A stretch of 64,000 bases of DNA from Curtobacterium luteum (GTDB lineage: Bacteria > Actinomycetota > Actinomycetes > Actinomycetales > Microbacteriaceae). Each line of letters starts with the position of its first letter. The stretch's first letter is position 1. Position numbers and translations under genes: made by a program. Of this stretch, positions 53,383 through 61,192 are shown in pieces. The stretch is from contig NZ_BMOI01000003.1 of NCBI RefSeq assembly GCF_014646995.1, positions 181,108 to 245,107 of the forward strand, given 5' to 3'. The notes below the pieces were generated by a model, which had not been told where the DNA came from, searched no databases, and saw nothing but the letters and a program-made list of their open reading frames with translations.

Positions 53383-54339
53383 CTATAGCGTTCGTCCGGC
53401 GTTGGCGGTGAGCCACGGGATCGGGTCGATGGTTGTGGTGCCGCCGGGCATGACCTGCAGGTGCAGGTGCGCGCCGGTGCTCGCTCCGGTGTTGCCGACG
53501 AGGCCGACGAGCTGCCCGACGGCGACGGTGTCGCCTGGTCGGAGCGGCGAGGAGCCGAAGATCATGTGCGCGTACAGGGTGGACACGAGGCGACCGTCGA
53601 TCTGGTGGTCGATGATGACGTACTGCCCGTACTCGGGGTGCGTTGTCGACACTCGGACAGTGCCGGCAGCGACAGCTCCGATGGGGGTGCCGGCGCCGGG
53701 GGTGAGGTCCGCGCCCTGGTGGATGGACGAGCAGGTCGCGCACGGGGCGCTTCGCGGACCGAACGGTGAGCTGACGGTGATGGTTCCGGCGATGGGCCAG
53801 CGAATGTCGCCGGTTCCGGTGTTCACGATCGTGCCGCCCGTGGTCGTGGGAACGCTCTGTTTCGTCGAGGCCGGTGCGCCCCCGGTTGACGCGGCCCGTG
53901 AGGCGGGTGCTGTCTTGGTGATGACGGGCTTCGGGGTCGGCTTGGTGATCGTGTACCCGTCGCGGTCGACCGCGAGAGCCAGCCCGGACGCGGTGAAGCT
54001 CTGCCCGGTGGTGGCAGGAGCGACGCCGGGCACGACTGCTGCGGGGCCGGTCGTGGCCTGCGCGGGCAGCGCTGCGGCAGCGGTGAACAGCGCCATCGCG
54101 GCCGCGGCACCAGTGATTGGGACCGCGGCGAGAACGCGCGACCGCAGTGAGCGGGCCGGTGTTAGGGGTACAGCCGCGACGGTCGGCAGTGGCCGCAGCG
54201 CCAGCCGGGCAGCGGCAGTGGTCGTCGTGGTTCGGGTGCGGCTGGCGGTCGGGACTGCGGCGGCGCGTTCGGCGGCGAGGGCTTCGCGGCGCGTCCGAGG
54301 TGCGGGAATCGTGGGGGTCTGGGGGTGCTGCTGAGGCAC
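53383..54339 (-). CDS. M23-family metallopeptidase, paralogue of the 3515 gene
   Basis: A 318-residue secreted or anchored peptidase. An N-terminal Arg/Thr/Pro/Ala-rich cytosolic part, a hydrophobic segment (about 70-95) ending ALPAQA, a linker, then the M23 domain: APCATCSSIHQGADLTPGAG (HxxxD) and GAHLHLQVMPGG (HxH). The Cys pair before the first motif, the HPEYGQYVIIDHQIDGR stretch and the overall plan match the paralogue at 3515-4468, though identity is moderate. The likely role is peptidoglycan endopeptidase. GTG start at 54339 with GGAG upstream. Its end lies 40 bases from the IS30 element. Confidence 0.9.
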   Translation of the reverse strand: MPQQHPQTPTIPAPRTRREALAAERAAAVPTASRTRTTTTTAAARLALRPLPTVAAVPLTPARSLRSRVLAAVPITGAAAAMALFTAAAALPAQATTGPAAVVPGVAPATTGQSFTASGLALAVDRDGYTITKPTPKPVITKTAPASRAASTGGAPASTKQSVPTTTGGTIVNTGTGDIRWPIAGTITVSSPFGPRSAPCATCSSIHQGADLTPGAGTPIGAVAAGTVRVSTTHPEYGQYVIIDHQIDGRLVSTLYAHMIFGSSPLRPGDTVAVGQLVGLVGNTGASTGAHLHLQVMPGGTTTIDPIPWLTANAGRTL

Positions 54340-54426
54340 GGGCAGGCTCCAGGAGGGGCGGGCCGTCGGGCCGAAACGTGGGGTGCCCGAACGCGAGTCG
54401 AGCAGGGGGAGAAGGTGTGGCCGGTC

Positions 54427-54466
54427 GTGGGCCGCGGCAGGAAGGGGGGAGCCTGCCGCGACCCAC
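54427..54466 (-). terminator. Strong hairpin downstream of the DUF305 gene
   Basis: Fifteen-base arms (GTGGGCCGCGGCAGG and CCTGCCGCGACCCAC, one mismatch) flank a 10-base loop just after the stop at 54475. Confidence 0.75.
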
Positions 54467-54474
54467 GCCGGGGT

Positions 54475-55071
54475 TTAGAGGGACGCGAGCATGTCCTGCA
54501 TCTGGGTGATCTGCTCGGTCTGGCTCGACACGATCGACTTCGCCATCGCGACGGCGTCGGTGTTCTTGCCCTTGTCGACTTCGGTCTTGGCCATGTCGAC
54601 GGCGCCCTTGTGGTGCTGGACCATCTGCTCGAGGTAGAGCTTCCCGGCGTCCTTCGCGGACGCCTGGTCGAGGTCGCTCATGTCGGAGTCGGACATCATC
54701 CCGGACATGGAGTGCCCCATCCCGGAGTGCTCCGACTCGACCGGCTCGCCCCAACCCTTGAGCCAGCTGGTGAGCTGCTTAATCTCCGGGGACTGCGCGG
54801 CCTTGATCTGCTTCGCGAGGCTGGCGACGTCGATGTCGACGCCGGAGCCCTTGGCCAGGAGCATGTCGCTCATCTCGACCGCTTGCTTGTGGTGCGGCAG
54901 CATCATCTGCGCGAACATCACATCCTGGTCGTTGTGCGCCGATGCAGCCGCCGTCGACGAGGACGAGGAGCCCGTGTCGGAGCCGCTATTGCTGGTGGAG
55001 CAGCCGGCGAGGGTGAGGCCGAGGGTCAGTGCGGCAGCGATCGCGAGCGTACGCGTGGTGGTGGTGTGCAT
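54475..55071 (-). CDS. DUF305 lipoprotein, copper-handling type
   Basis: A 198-residue lipoprotein. Signal peptide with lipobox LAGC, then a Ser-rich linker. The domain has two His-His motifs in helical settings, QMMLPHHKQAVEMSDMLL and QMVQHHKGAVDMAKTEVD, and a Met/His-rich loop (SGMGHSMSGMMSDSDMSD). DUF305 proteins accompany copper resistance genes and their HH/Met residues suit metal binding outside the cell. The ATG at 55071 follows GGAAAGA. Upstream on the same strand is the DUF6153-like gene. Confidence 0.92.
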   Translation of the reverse strand: MHTTTTRTLAIAAALTLGLTLAGCSTSNSGSDTGSSSSSTAAASAHNDQDVMFAQMMLPHHKQAVEMSDMLLAKGSGVDIDVASLAKQIKAAQSPEIKQLTSWLKGWGEPVESEHSGMGHSMSGMMSDSDMSDLDQASAKDAGKLYLEQMVQHHKGAVDMAKTEVDKGKNTDAVAMAKSIVSSQTEQITQMQDMLASL

Positions 55072-55180
55072 GATCTTTCCGTTCCCGTGAATGCGTCAGG
55101 TGTTCCGGCCAGGCGGACGCCTCCCGGATCTGGGCATGCGGAGGCGACCCATCGGGGGTGGGATCCCGCTTGGGGGCGGA

Positions 55181-55636
55181 TCAGATGCGGATGATCTGCA
55201 ACGCCGTCAGTGACGGCGGTCTCGGTGCCGCGATGCGGCGCGGCAGCCGGTCAGCCAGCGCGAGCAGCCGCGCGAGCAGGGCGAGGATGCCGCCGGTCCG
55301 TGCACGCAGCAGCGCCCACGTGAACAGCACGATCGTCAGCGCGCACGCCATCCCCATCAACGAGCACATCAGCGCACACAGGCCACTGTCGCAGCCCGCG
55401 TCGGTGAGGACCGTCAGCACCGCAGTCGCAGGAGCTACGTGCTCGCCGTGACGGGCGGCCGCGCCGTGGCCGTGCTCGGCGGTGATCGCGGGAGTCGCCA
55501 TCGAGTGCTCGTGGCCGGCGGTGTGCCCGGCCATCGTGTGCATCAGGACCGTGAACCCGACCAGCAGCAGCAACGCCAGCGTCGCCGTTGCCTGCAACAG
55601 CAGCCGGCGACGCGGTGAGGTGGTGGTGGTGAGCAT
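55181..55636 (-). CDS. DUF6153-like His-rich membrane protein
   Basis: A 151-residue protein. A basic N-terminus leads to a hydrophobic helix (ATLALLLLVGFTVLMHTMAG). A His-rich external loop follows (GHTAGHEHS, EHGHGAAARHGEH), and then a second helix with several Cys/Met (CALMCSLMGMACALTIVLFT). A basic cytosolic tail ends it. This matches the DUF6153 group found beside DUF305 genes. Metal sensing or scavenging is the likely use of the His/Met/Cys residues (inference). The ATG at 55636 starts at the conserved MLTTTTSPRRRLLL. Confidence 0.8.
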   Translation of the reverse strand: MLTTTTSPRRRLLLQATATLALLLLVGFTVLMHTMAGHTAGHEHSMATPAITAEHGHGAAARHGEHVAPATAVLTVLTDAGCDSGLCALMCSLMGMACALTIVLFTWALLRARTGGILALLARLLALADRLPRRIAAPRPPSLTALQIIRI

Positions 55637-55783
55637 CAGTCTTTCGAGCAAACGGGTGGAGTGAGCGCTTCTATGGTGCGGTACCCGCGCGGGCGGCGGC
55701 AACCTGGTGTCCGGATTCACACCGAACCCGCCGCGACCGGCCGAACCGGGAACATCGCGCGGAGTTTCGCGTTACAACGCATG

Positions 55784-55800
55784 GTACCCCCTAGGGGTAT
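55784..55800. promoter_or_regulatory. CsoR-type copper operator
   Basis: GTACCCCCTAGGGGTAT contains the dyad TACCCC-C-TAGGGGTA that is the known signature of CsoR binding sites. It sits 41 bases before the ATG of the DUF4396 gene, near TTACAA (55772) and TATA (55798-55801) promoter-like elements, and could also influence the divergent DUF6153/DUF305 genes. No csoR gene is in the window. Confidence 0.8.
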
Positions 55801-55840
55801 ATGTGAACTGTTGGCGTCGACCGCGCCAGATCGGAGCAGC

Positions 55841-56341
55841 ATGGACACGCGCGACCACCACCAGATGAGCGGACACGAGCACGCCGGCCACAGCGGCGGG
55901 CACGGGACGACGACGTGGTCGATGGCTGCGCAAGCGACGCTGCACTGCCTCACCGGCTGCGCAATCGGTGAAGTCCTCGGCATGGTCATCGGCACCGCCG
56001 CCGGCTTCCACAACGCCGGCACGATCGTCCTGTCAATCGTCCTCGCGTTCATCTTCGGCTACGCCCTCACCATGCGCGGCGTCATCAAGTCGGGTCTGAG
56101 CCTCGGCGCTGCGTTCAAGGTCGCTCTCGCCGCGGACACCGTGTCGATCGCGGTCATGGAGCTGATCGACAACACCGTCATCGTTGCGATCCCCGGCGCG
56201 ATGGACGCGCAGCTCAGCGACTGGCTGTTCTGGACGGCGCTGCTGTTCTCCCTCGCGATCGCATTCGTGATCACCACGCCCGTGAACCGGTGGATGATCA
56301 GCCGCGGCCTCGGGCACGCCGTCGTCCACGGCCACCACTGA
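55841..56341 (+). CDS. DUF4396 membrane protein
   Basis: A 166-residue membrane protein. The N-terminus is His-rich (MDTRDHHQMSGHEHAGHSGG), followed by WSMAAQATLHCLTGCAIGEV (the DUF4396 hallmark with C-x-x-x-C), LGMVIGTAAGF, two more helices, and a C-terminal HAVVHGHH. The Cys/His pattern and the CsoR-type operator 41 bases upstream point to copper-inducible expression and metal binding or transport. The ATG at 55841 has CGGAG upstream. It is convergent with the truncated membrane gene at 56376. Confidence 0.9.
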   Translation: MDTRDHHQMSGHEHAGHSGGHGTTTWSMAAQATLHCLTGCAIGEVLGMVIGTAAGFHNAGTIVLSIVLAFIFGYALTMRGVIKSGLSLGAAFKVALAADTVSIAVMELIDNTVIVAIPGAMDAQLSDWLFWTALLFSLAIAFVITTPVNRWMISRGLGHAVVHGHH

Positions 56342-56375
56342 CCGGTCCGCTAGTCAACTCGATCGCGGCGCGCGG

Positions 56376-56636
56376 TCAGGCGTGGGAGTGTTCGTGTGCG
56401 GGGTGGTCGTGGCCGCCGTCGTAGGGTGCGCCCTTCATCATCCGCAGCATCGACCAGGAGCCGCTGCGGATGAACACGGCCAGCAGGAACGCCGCGATCA
56501 GCAGGAACACGATGTTGAGCCAGGTGGTGTAGTTCCAGCTGATCGAGGTCGCCACGATGCTCAGATGCCGATTCGTAGGGACGAGGCCCAGCGGGGTGAA
56601 CAGCAGTTCGACGGCATAGCCGGCGAGGACCATCAC
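56376..56636 (-). pseudogene. C-terminal fragment of a membrane permease
   Basis: Only 86 codons remain. They read as two hydrophobic helices separated by a loop (VELLFTPLGLVPTNRHLSIV, then WLNIVFLLIAAFLLAVFIRS), then SMLRMMKGAPYDGG and a His-rich tail HDHPAHEHSHA. This looks like the end of a heavy-metal or arsenite-type permease, whose N-terminal part is missing. Immediately upstream (beyond 56637) the sequence changes character and drops in GC. The break marks the edge of the defence island. Confidence 0.65.
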
Positions 56637-57084
56637 TAGTCGACGTGGCTGTCCGCGCTGCCAAACACCCTGTCCAACTCCGTATTTCAGGACACGCTAC
56701 GTGGCAGTAGGACAAGTTAGCTGGCGGACGACAACACAGATGTGAGTGCCGTCTTAAAGTGTCGCATCCCGCCGCGCGATTCAGGCGATTGCAGGTTCCC
56801 TGTCGCCGCCTTATTGCAGACTTTCATGTCGCCTGCAGTAAACCCCTGGTCAGGGCGACATGGATCGCCGTTGTCCTGCGGAACTCCAGGACTTGTCCTC
56901 CAAACAATGGCGCACTCGTTCTCAGCTTTGAACCCACCTCCGGGTCGGGTAGATCCTCACCACGACCATATGAGCAGCCGCCCGGACCGACGCCGCGCCG
57001 CACAGCACGAGGGGCTTAAGGCTGCAGCGCACACGCTCACCGATGAACCGTGCCCCGGGCTAGAGACACGACGGTGAAGCATTC
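56637..57084. other. 450-bp gene-free, lower-GC junction
   Basis: No supportable gene is seen. GC content falls abruptly compared with the flanking genes, and short repeats of TGTCC/GGACA are frequent at the left end (56650-56720). It separates the truncated permease from the TIR protein gene and may be a junction or recombination remnant; no attachment site could be identified. Confidence 0.5.
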
Positions 57085-59556
57085 TCAATCGAAATACTTG
57101 GGGAACTCTCGGCTGTAGTCGAGGACGAATCGGAGTTGCTTGAGCGCGTCCAGCTCCAACGCCAGAGCTCGTATGCGGGCCCGTGCTTGGCCTGTAGAAA
57201 TCAGTCCGGACTCTGCGCGCGCGATACAGATGCGCACCGCCAAAGCGAGATTTTGTCCGTCGCGTCGACCTTCTAGCGCCGAGTCTATAGATTGCTGCGC
57301 GGCCTCCAGGTCCCCCATCACAAGATGAATCTTGGCTTGAACATTCTGGGCGACAGCAGCAGGTGAACCCGGTTGATCCCTACCGACCGCAAGTGCGCGC
57401 TGTGCTCCTTCAAGATCGCCGTCGTCCGCCAATGCGCTCGCAAGCGACAACCAGGACTGGACGAAGGATGAATCGAGTTCAACACTTCGTTTGAACTGCT
57501 CTATCGCCGACTGCCGGTGACCAGTCTGCAGCGCTATACGGCCAAGACGATGGCGATAAGCCGGGTTGTTCGGTTCACGGGTGACCGCCCTGGTCATCAC
57601 CTCCTCAGCTTCGGAGAGCTGCTGAAGATGCTCCAACGCCTCCGAATACAGAGCGAGAGTCCACGGGGTGTCTCCGCCCTTCGCAATCGATGCTTGGGCC
57701 GCAACAGCCGCACCGTTCCAGTCGCTCATTCGCATCCGAGCCTGCGCTATGTCGGACCACAGCTGAGCAGGGTTGTGTCGGAACGGGATTGCCCGCTGAA
57801 AGTAGCTGATAGCTGCGCCCCAGTTCCTAGCGATGAACTCGACACGACCACGGTCCCGGAGGACTGCCGCATTCTGGGGGTACATACGCACGAGATCATC
57901 GCCGATCGACCGCGCATCTTTAAGGTTCCCGAGGTAGGCAAGGGTCTTCATCTGCAACTGGCGCAACGCTAGATCTGACTCCTCAGCGCCCGTGATCGCC
58001 TCGTCGATGTAGAGTAATGCCTCTTCGTACCGCTTCTCCTGATACAGCTCCACGGCCGTTTGATATAGCGTTCCGATGAGTCCCGTCCTCAAGCTCCGTG
58101 CTTCGTCAAAGCGCCCGGCAAGGCCCAATAATTTAACCGTAGCGAGTAGAGTCGGAACATATCCCGCCTCGCCTGGAGCCACCCTATCTAGACGCCGCTT
58201 CATCAGATCGGCCAGTTCGGACGTCAGGCCAACGTGATTTTCTTGCTTTCGGAATGAGCGAAGGAAGTAGTCCCTGAGCAGGGGATGAAGCGCAAGAGTT
58301 CCCTCATCACTGTTGGCGACCAGTGAGTATTGAACCGCCTGGGCGATCGCGTCCTGCATATCGTCTGCTGAGAGCCTCAAGAACGAGGCCAAATCCTCTG
58401 CCGGGACCGGGCCATCGACGAGCGCGAGCGCCTCCAGCAGACGCCACGCGGTCGCACTCACCGCGTTTGGATCGACAAGGTCGGTCGCGATGGTATGGCG
58501 CTGCTCGCGCAATGCCGCGGCTGGAAGGGGCAGCCGCGGCGCCACCACTTCGAGTGCGAGCGGGTGCCCGTCCAGCTCCTCTGCGACGACTCCCAGCTCG
58601 CTCTCCTCACCTACAGCACCCTGAGCTCGAAGCAACGGAATGGCGTGCTGCTTAGCCAATCCGGTAAGGAAGAAGGCGTCAACAGAATCCTCCAGGTCAT
58701 GCAGCGTCGGTCGCCTACGAGTGGTGAAGATAACCAGCCGACTCACCCAGTCCGACGCCCTTGTGATAGTGGCGAGCAGGTTGGCGAGAATTCTGCCCGG
58801 CACCCCATCCTCCTCCAACCAGTGTTCGACGTCCTCAAAAACCCAGATGCCACCTTCGTCCATGAAGGAACCCATGAGATCGTCGGTAGCCTTCATTACG
58901 TCTTCGGGGCTCGTATTCTCCGCCGCAGGAGGGAGGCCCAAAGCGCTTGTCACGAGCAGGTTCAGCTCGGGCTCCGCTGTGCCGGCTGTCACTGAAACGC
59001 GTCGAATGGTGCCACTTCCGACCGTTAAGCGACTCAAGGCCTCTCTGGCGAGGGATCGCTTACCACTGCCGGGCATACCACAAATGAACGCAGCGGCGCG
59101 ATCGGGACTGTAAAGAGCCTCTTCAATTCGGCCAATCTCCGTGTTACGGTTGAAGAATACTCGCCGAGCTGTCTTGGGTGGAACGGTGCCCATTAGGACC
59201 GCCGCGATCTCCTCGGCTGACCGTTTTCCGCGAGCCTGCAGGAACGGACGAAGATATAGTGGCACTTTTGTATCATCTAGGCAGATGATCCGAATGGCGA
59301 CAGCATTATCCTCGAGCCAGCGAATGAAGGCCATGTGCAGTTCAAAGCTCACCCACCTGGATGCGGCCGATGTTGCGCTCCAGAGTAGGACAAAATCTGT
59401 CGCTTCTTCGCTACCGGAGCTGATCTCTTCCAACAGGAGATCACCGAGGTCTATCTCGTGAAGATCAACCCATGCATCCCCGTCGAGCTTGGCTTTCAGC
59501 TCGAGCGCGACATGCTTCTCGGGAGAGGCATGCGAGATAAAGAACCTTTTCGACAC
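57085..59556 (-). CDS. TIR - NB-ARC (STAND NTPase) - TPR protein, likely anti-phage sensor
   Basis: An 823-residue multidomain protein. N-terminal TIR-type domain (about 1-125): KRFFISHAS, DLHEIDLGDLL and SRWVSFELHMAF, where the Glu of FEL is the likely NADase catalytic residue. STAND/NB-ARC core: Walker A GMPGSGKRSL (160-169), Walker B IWVFEDVEHW (237-246), LVIFTTRRRP, and the GxP motif GHPLALEVV (about 330). Winged-helix-like ADLMKRRLDR follows, then TPR repeats to the end (about 490-800; YQEKRYEEALLYIDEAI and DGDLEGAQRALAVGRD types). By family logic TPRs sense, the NTPase oligomerises, and TIR depletes NAD. Start: GTG at 59556 with GGAGG upstream is favoured over ATG 59592, since TAGTAT (59594-59599) almost abuts the ATG. 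Confidence 0.88.
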   Translation of the reverse strand: MSKRFFISHASPEKHVALELKAKLDGDAWVDLHEIDLGDLLLEEISSGSEEATDFVLLWSATSAASRWVSFELHMAFIRWLEDNAVAIRIICLDDTKVPLYLRPFLQARGKRSAEEIAAVLMGTVPPKTARRVFFNRNTEIGRIEEALYSPDRAAAFICGMPGSGKRSLAREALSRLTVGSGTIRRVSVTAGTAEPELNLLVTSALGLPPAAENTSPEDVMKATDDLMGSFMDEGGIWVFEDVEHWLEEDGVPGRILANLLATITRASDWVSRLVIFTTRRRPTLHDLEDSVDAFFLTGLAKQHAIPLLRAQGAVGEESELGVVAEELDGHPLALEVVAPRLPLPAAALREQRHTIATDLVDPNAVSATAWRLLEALALVDGPVPAEDLASFLRLSADDMQDAIAQAVQYSLVANSDEGTLALHPLLRDYFLRSFRKQENHVGLTSELADLMKRRLDRVAPGEAGYVPTLLATVKLLGLAGRFDEARSLRTGLIGTLYQTAVELYQEKRYEEALLYIDEAITGAEESDLALRQLQMKTLAYLGNLKDARSIGDDLVRMYPQNAAVLRDRGRVEFIARNWGAAISYFQRAIPFRHNPAQLWSDIAQARMRMSDWNGAAVAAQASIAKGGDTPWTLALYSEALEHLQQLSEAEEVMTRAVTREPNNPAYRHRLGRIALQTGHRQSAIEQFKRSVELDSSFVQSWLSLASALADDGDLEGAQRALAVGRDQPGSPAAVAQNVQAKIHLVMGDLEAAQQSIDSALEGRRDGQNLALAVRICIARAESGLISTGQARARIRALALELDALKQLRFVLDYSREFPKYFD

Positions 59557-59593
59557 TTTGCCTCCGACCCAACTATTGTCTCCAATGTTCATG

Positions 59594-59599
59594 ATACTA
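59594..59599 (-). promoter_or_regulatory. -10 box of the TIR/NB-ARC/TPR gene
   Basis: TAGTAT on the minus strand, one base before the ATG at 59592, so the mRNA would begin downstream of that ATG and the GTG at 59556 (GGAGG at 59561-59565) should be used. Confidence 0.5.
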
Positions 59600-59895
59600 G
59601 CTCACAGATCAGGCTTCGGCGACCGAAAAACGGACTTGTCGACCCCGGCAGGGTCCAGTTCGAATCGAGGCGTCAGTGGCGTGCATCAACCGCACGCGAC
59701 GTGAGGTGGCCGCACGTGAAGTCACCCGCGGCGAGACTCGCGGTAGCGCCAAGACCCGCCACACGAAGGCCGCGAGTTTCGTTAGGCCTCGGTCCGCTTG
59801 CACCGGAACCGCATCATGAGTCGTGCTTCGTTCGACCGCGTCTGCCCCACAGACAGGTTCAGGTCTCGCCGGATCAGCTCGCGGGCGTCACAGTC
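59600..59895. other. About 300 bp without an intact gene
   Basis: No complete gene. After the stop of the membrane gene (59896) the same frame continues open for about 37 codons, reading RELIRRDLNLSVGQTRSNEA. It has gene-like composition but no start of its own, so it may be a decayed C-terminal piece or chance. Confidence 0.4.
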
Positions 59896-60291
59896 TCAGC
59901 GAAACGGCGGGTAGCCGCCCAGCAACGTCAGGAGCACGACCAGCCAGACTGTGATCAGGGAGGGGGCCCAGTTCTCGAGATGCGTGCGCGCTCGCGCGCT
60001 GCGCGGTGCCCAGACGATGAGCGGCGACATGACCGCAATTGCGGTCACCACGATGACCGCCTGTGACATCCATCGCGGGTCATCCGCGAAGACAAATGCA
60101 AGAATGGTACTTCCCAACGCAAGCGAACCTCCGGTGATCTCGAGCGTGCCTTGTGCGAACGCTGAAAGCGAAACGCCGGCGATTGCGATCCCGATCACTC
60201 CACAGGTTTCACTTGCGGATACCGGTAGGTCGGTGCCGAAGTAGACCACGAGCGCAATGAGTGCGATGAGGCTGTAACCAGCGGAAGTCAA
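59896..60291 (-). CDS. Small polytopic membrane protein in the defence island
   Basis: A 131-residue protein with four hydrophobic segments (GYSLIALIALVVYFGTDLPV, GVIGIAIAGVSLSAFAQGT, QAVIVVTAIAVMSPLIVW, PSLITVWLVVLLTLLGGYP). No family is recognised. The only reasonable start is TTG at 60291 (preceded by GAGG). It lies between a TIR sensor and a restriction-modification pair in a lower-GC island, so a role as membrane partner or effector is conceivable (inference only). Confidence 0.55.
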   Translation of the reverse strand: MTSAGYSLIALIALVVYFGTDLPVSASETCGVIGIAIAGVSLSAFAQGTLEITGGSLALGSTILAFVFADDPRWMSQAVIVVTAIAVMSPLIVWAPRSARARTHLENWAPSLITVWLVVLLTLLGGYPPFR

Positions 60292-60460
60292 ACGCCTCGT
60301 GATGGCGAGACTCCGACGACCCCGCGTCCGACTCCTGCTTCCGTTTCGAGATGCGGTGTTCTTCGCGATGAGCCCTGTTCTCCCCCGTGCTCGCTGTACG
60401 CAAGTTTCGTGCGTGATGCTGTGATTAGCGTGCCACTCCTCAGCCGATCGATCTCGGCGG

Positions 60461-61192
60461 TCAGAGCTTCTTGATCACTCCGTCCGTGCCGTCATAGAGG
60501 TCGAAGTTCCGCTCACCGATGAGTTCAATCATGTCGTCGAGCGCGAACTCCAAGTTGACCTCCGTCTCGCTGTCGTGCACCTCGAAGGCTCGGATCGACG
60601 GTGCGAAAGAGTTCGCGTCGAGGAGGATCAGGTAGAACCGTTCGTACTGCTCTTCTCGTCCGGAGGGGTCGGGGCGCCGGGTGAAGAGCCGGAGCCTGGG
60701 GAAGGCGTTCTCGAACGTGCTCTTGCGTCGTGGAGTTCCGTCATGTTCCGCGGCCGCATCGATGAAGAAAAAAGCCGAGAGGACGGCGTATGGGAAGCGC
60801 CGGTGGAGCGTTACCGACTCAACAAGCAAATCTCCTCGCCTGTTGGTGAGGTTCTTCTGGAAGTTGTTGCTTGAGCCATCCCTGAACATTATTGACTTTA
60901 CGGATACGGCGAAAATCAGGCCGCTCTCTTCGGTCGCCCATGTGACGTCGACTTTTTTTGCCCCGATGCCGCCGGCGAGACGTCGCTCGGCGCCGGTGAC
61001 GCCGACCTCGCCGGGCTCGGCTGGCAGCGCGGTATCCATACCGCGATCGCGCAATTCCGCGCCGATGGCCTGCGCGAGGTTGTCTGAGAGCCGCTGGTTC
61101 CAGTTTTTCTTTACGCTCTGCAGCTGATCGTCCGTTGGCTTCGGTCCGGTTGCTGTGACCGCGGCGAGGAGCCGGTCTTCAAATCTCGACAC
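60461..61192 (-). CDS. Putative restriction endonuclease, PD-(D/E)XK-like
   Basis: A 243-residue protein directly downstream of, and overlapping, an adenine methyltransferase gene by 14 bases. It has a candidate nuclease core: Asp82 in AKKVDVTWATEES and then IFAVSVKSI with Lys99 (D-x16-K arrangement; the middle acidic residue is replaced by Ser). Helix-rich N-terminus (VKKNWNQRLSDNLAQAIGAE). No close family is recalled, but position and motif strongly suggest the restriction partner. GTG start at 61192 by overlap. Specificity is unknown. Confidence 0.75.
   Translation of the reverse strand: MSRFEDRLLAAVTATGPKPTDDQLQSVKKNWNQRLSDNLAQAIGAELRDRGMDTALPAEPGEVGVTGAERRLAGGIGAKKVDVTWATEESGLIFAVSVKSIMFRDGSSNNFQKNLTNRRGDLLVESVTLHRRFPYAVLSAFFFIDAAAEHDGTPRRKSTFENAFPRLRLFTRRPDPSGREEQYERFYLILLDANSFAPSIRAFEVHDSETEVNLEFALDDMIELIGERNFDLYDGTDGVIKKL

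Noticed and set aside
59609..59803. A 64-codon minus-strand frame upstream of the TIR gene
   Set aside because: Basic, low-information composition and no start signal; considered non-coding.
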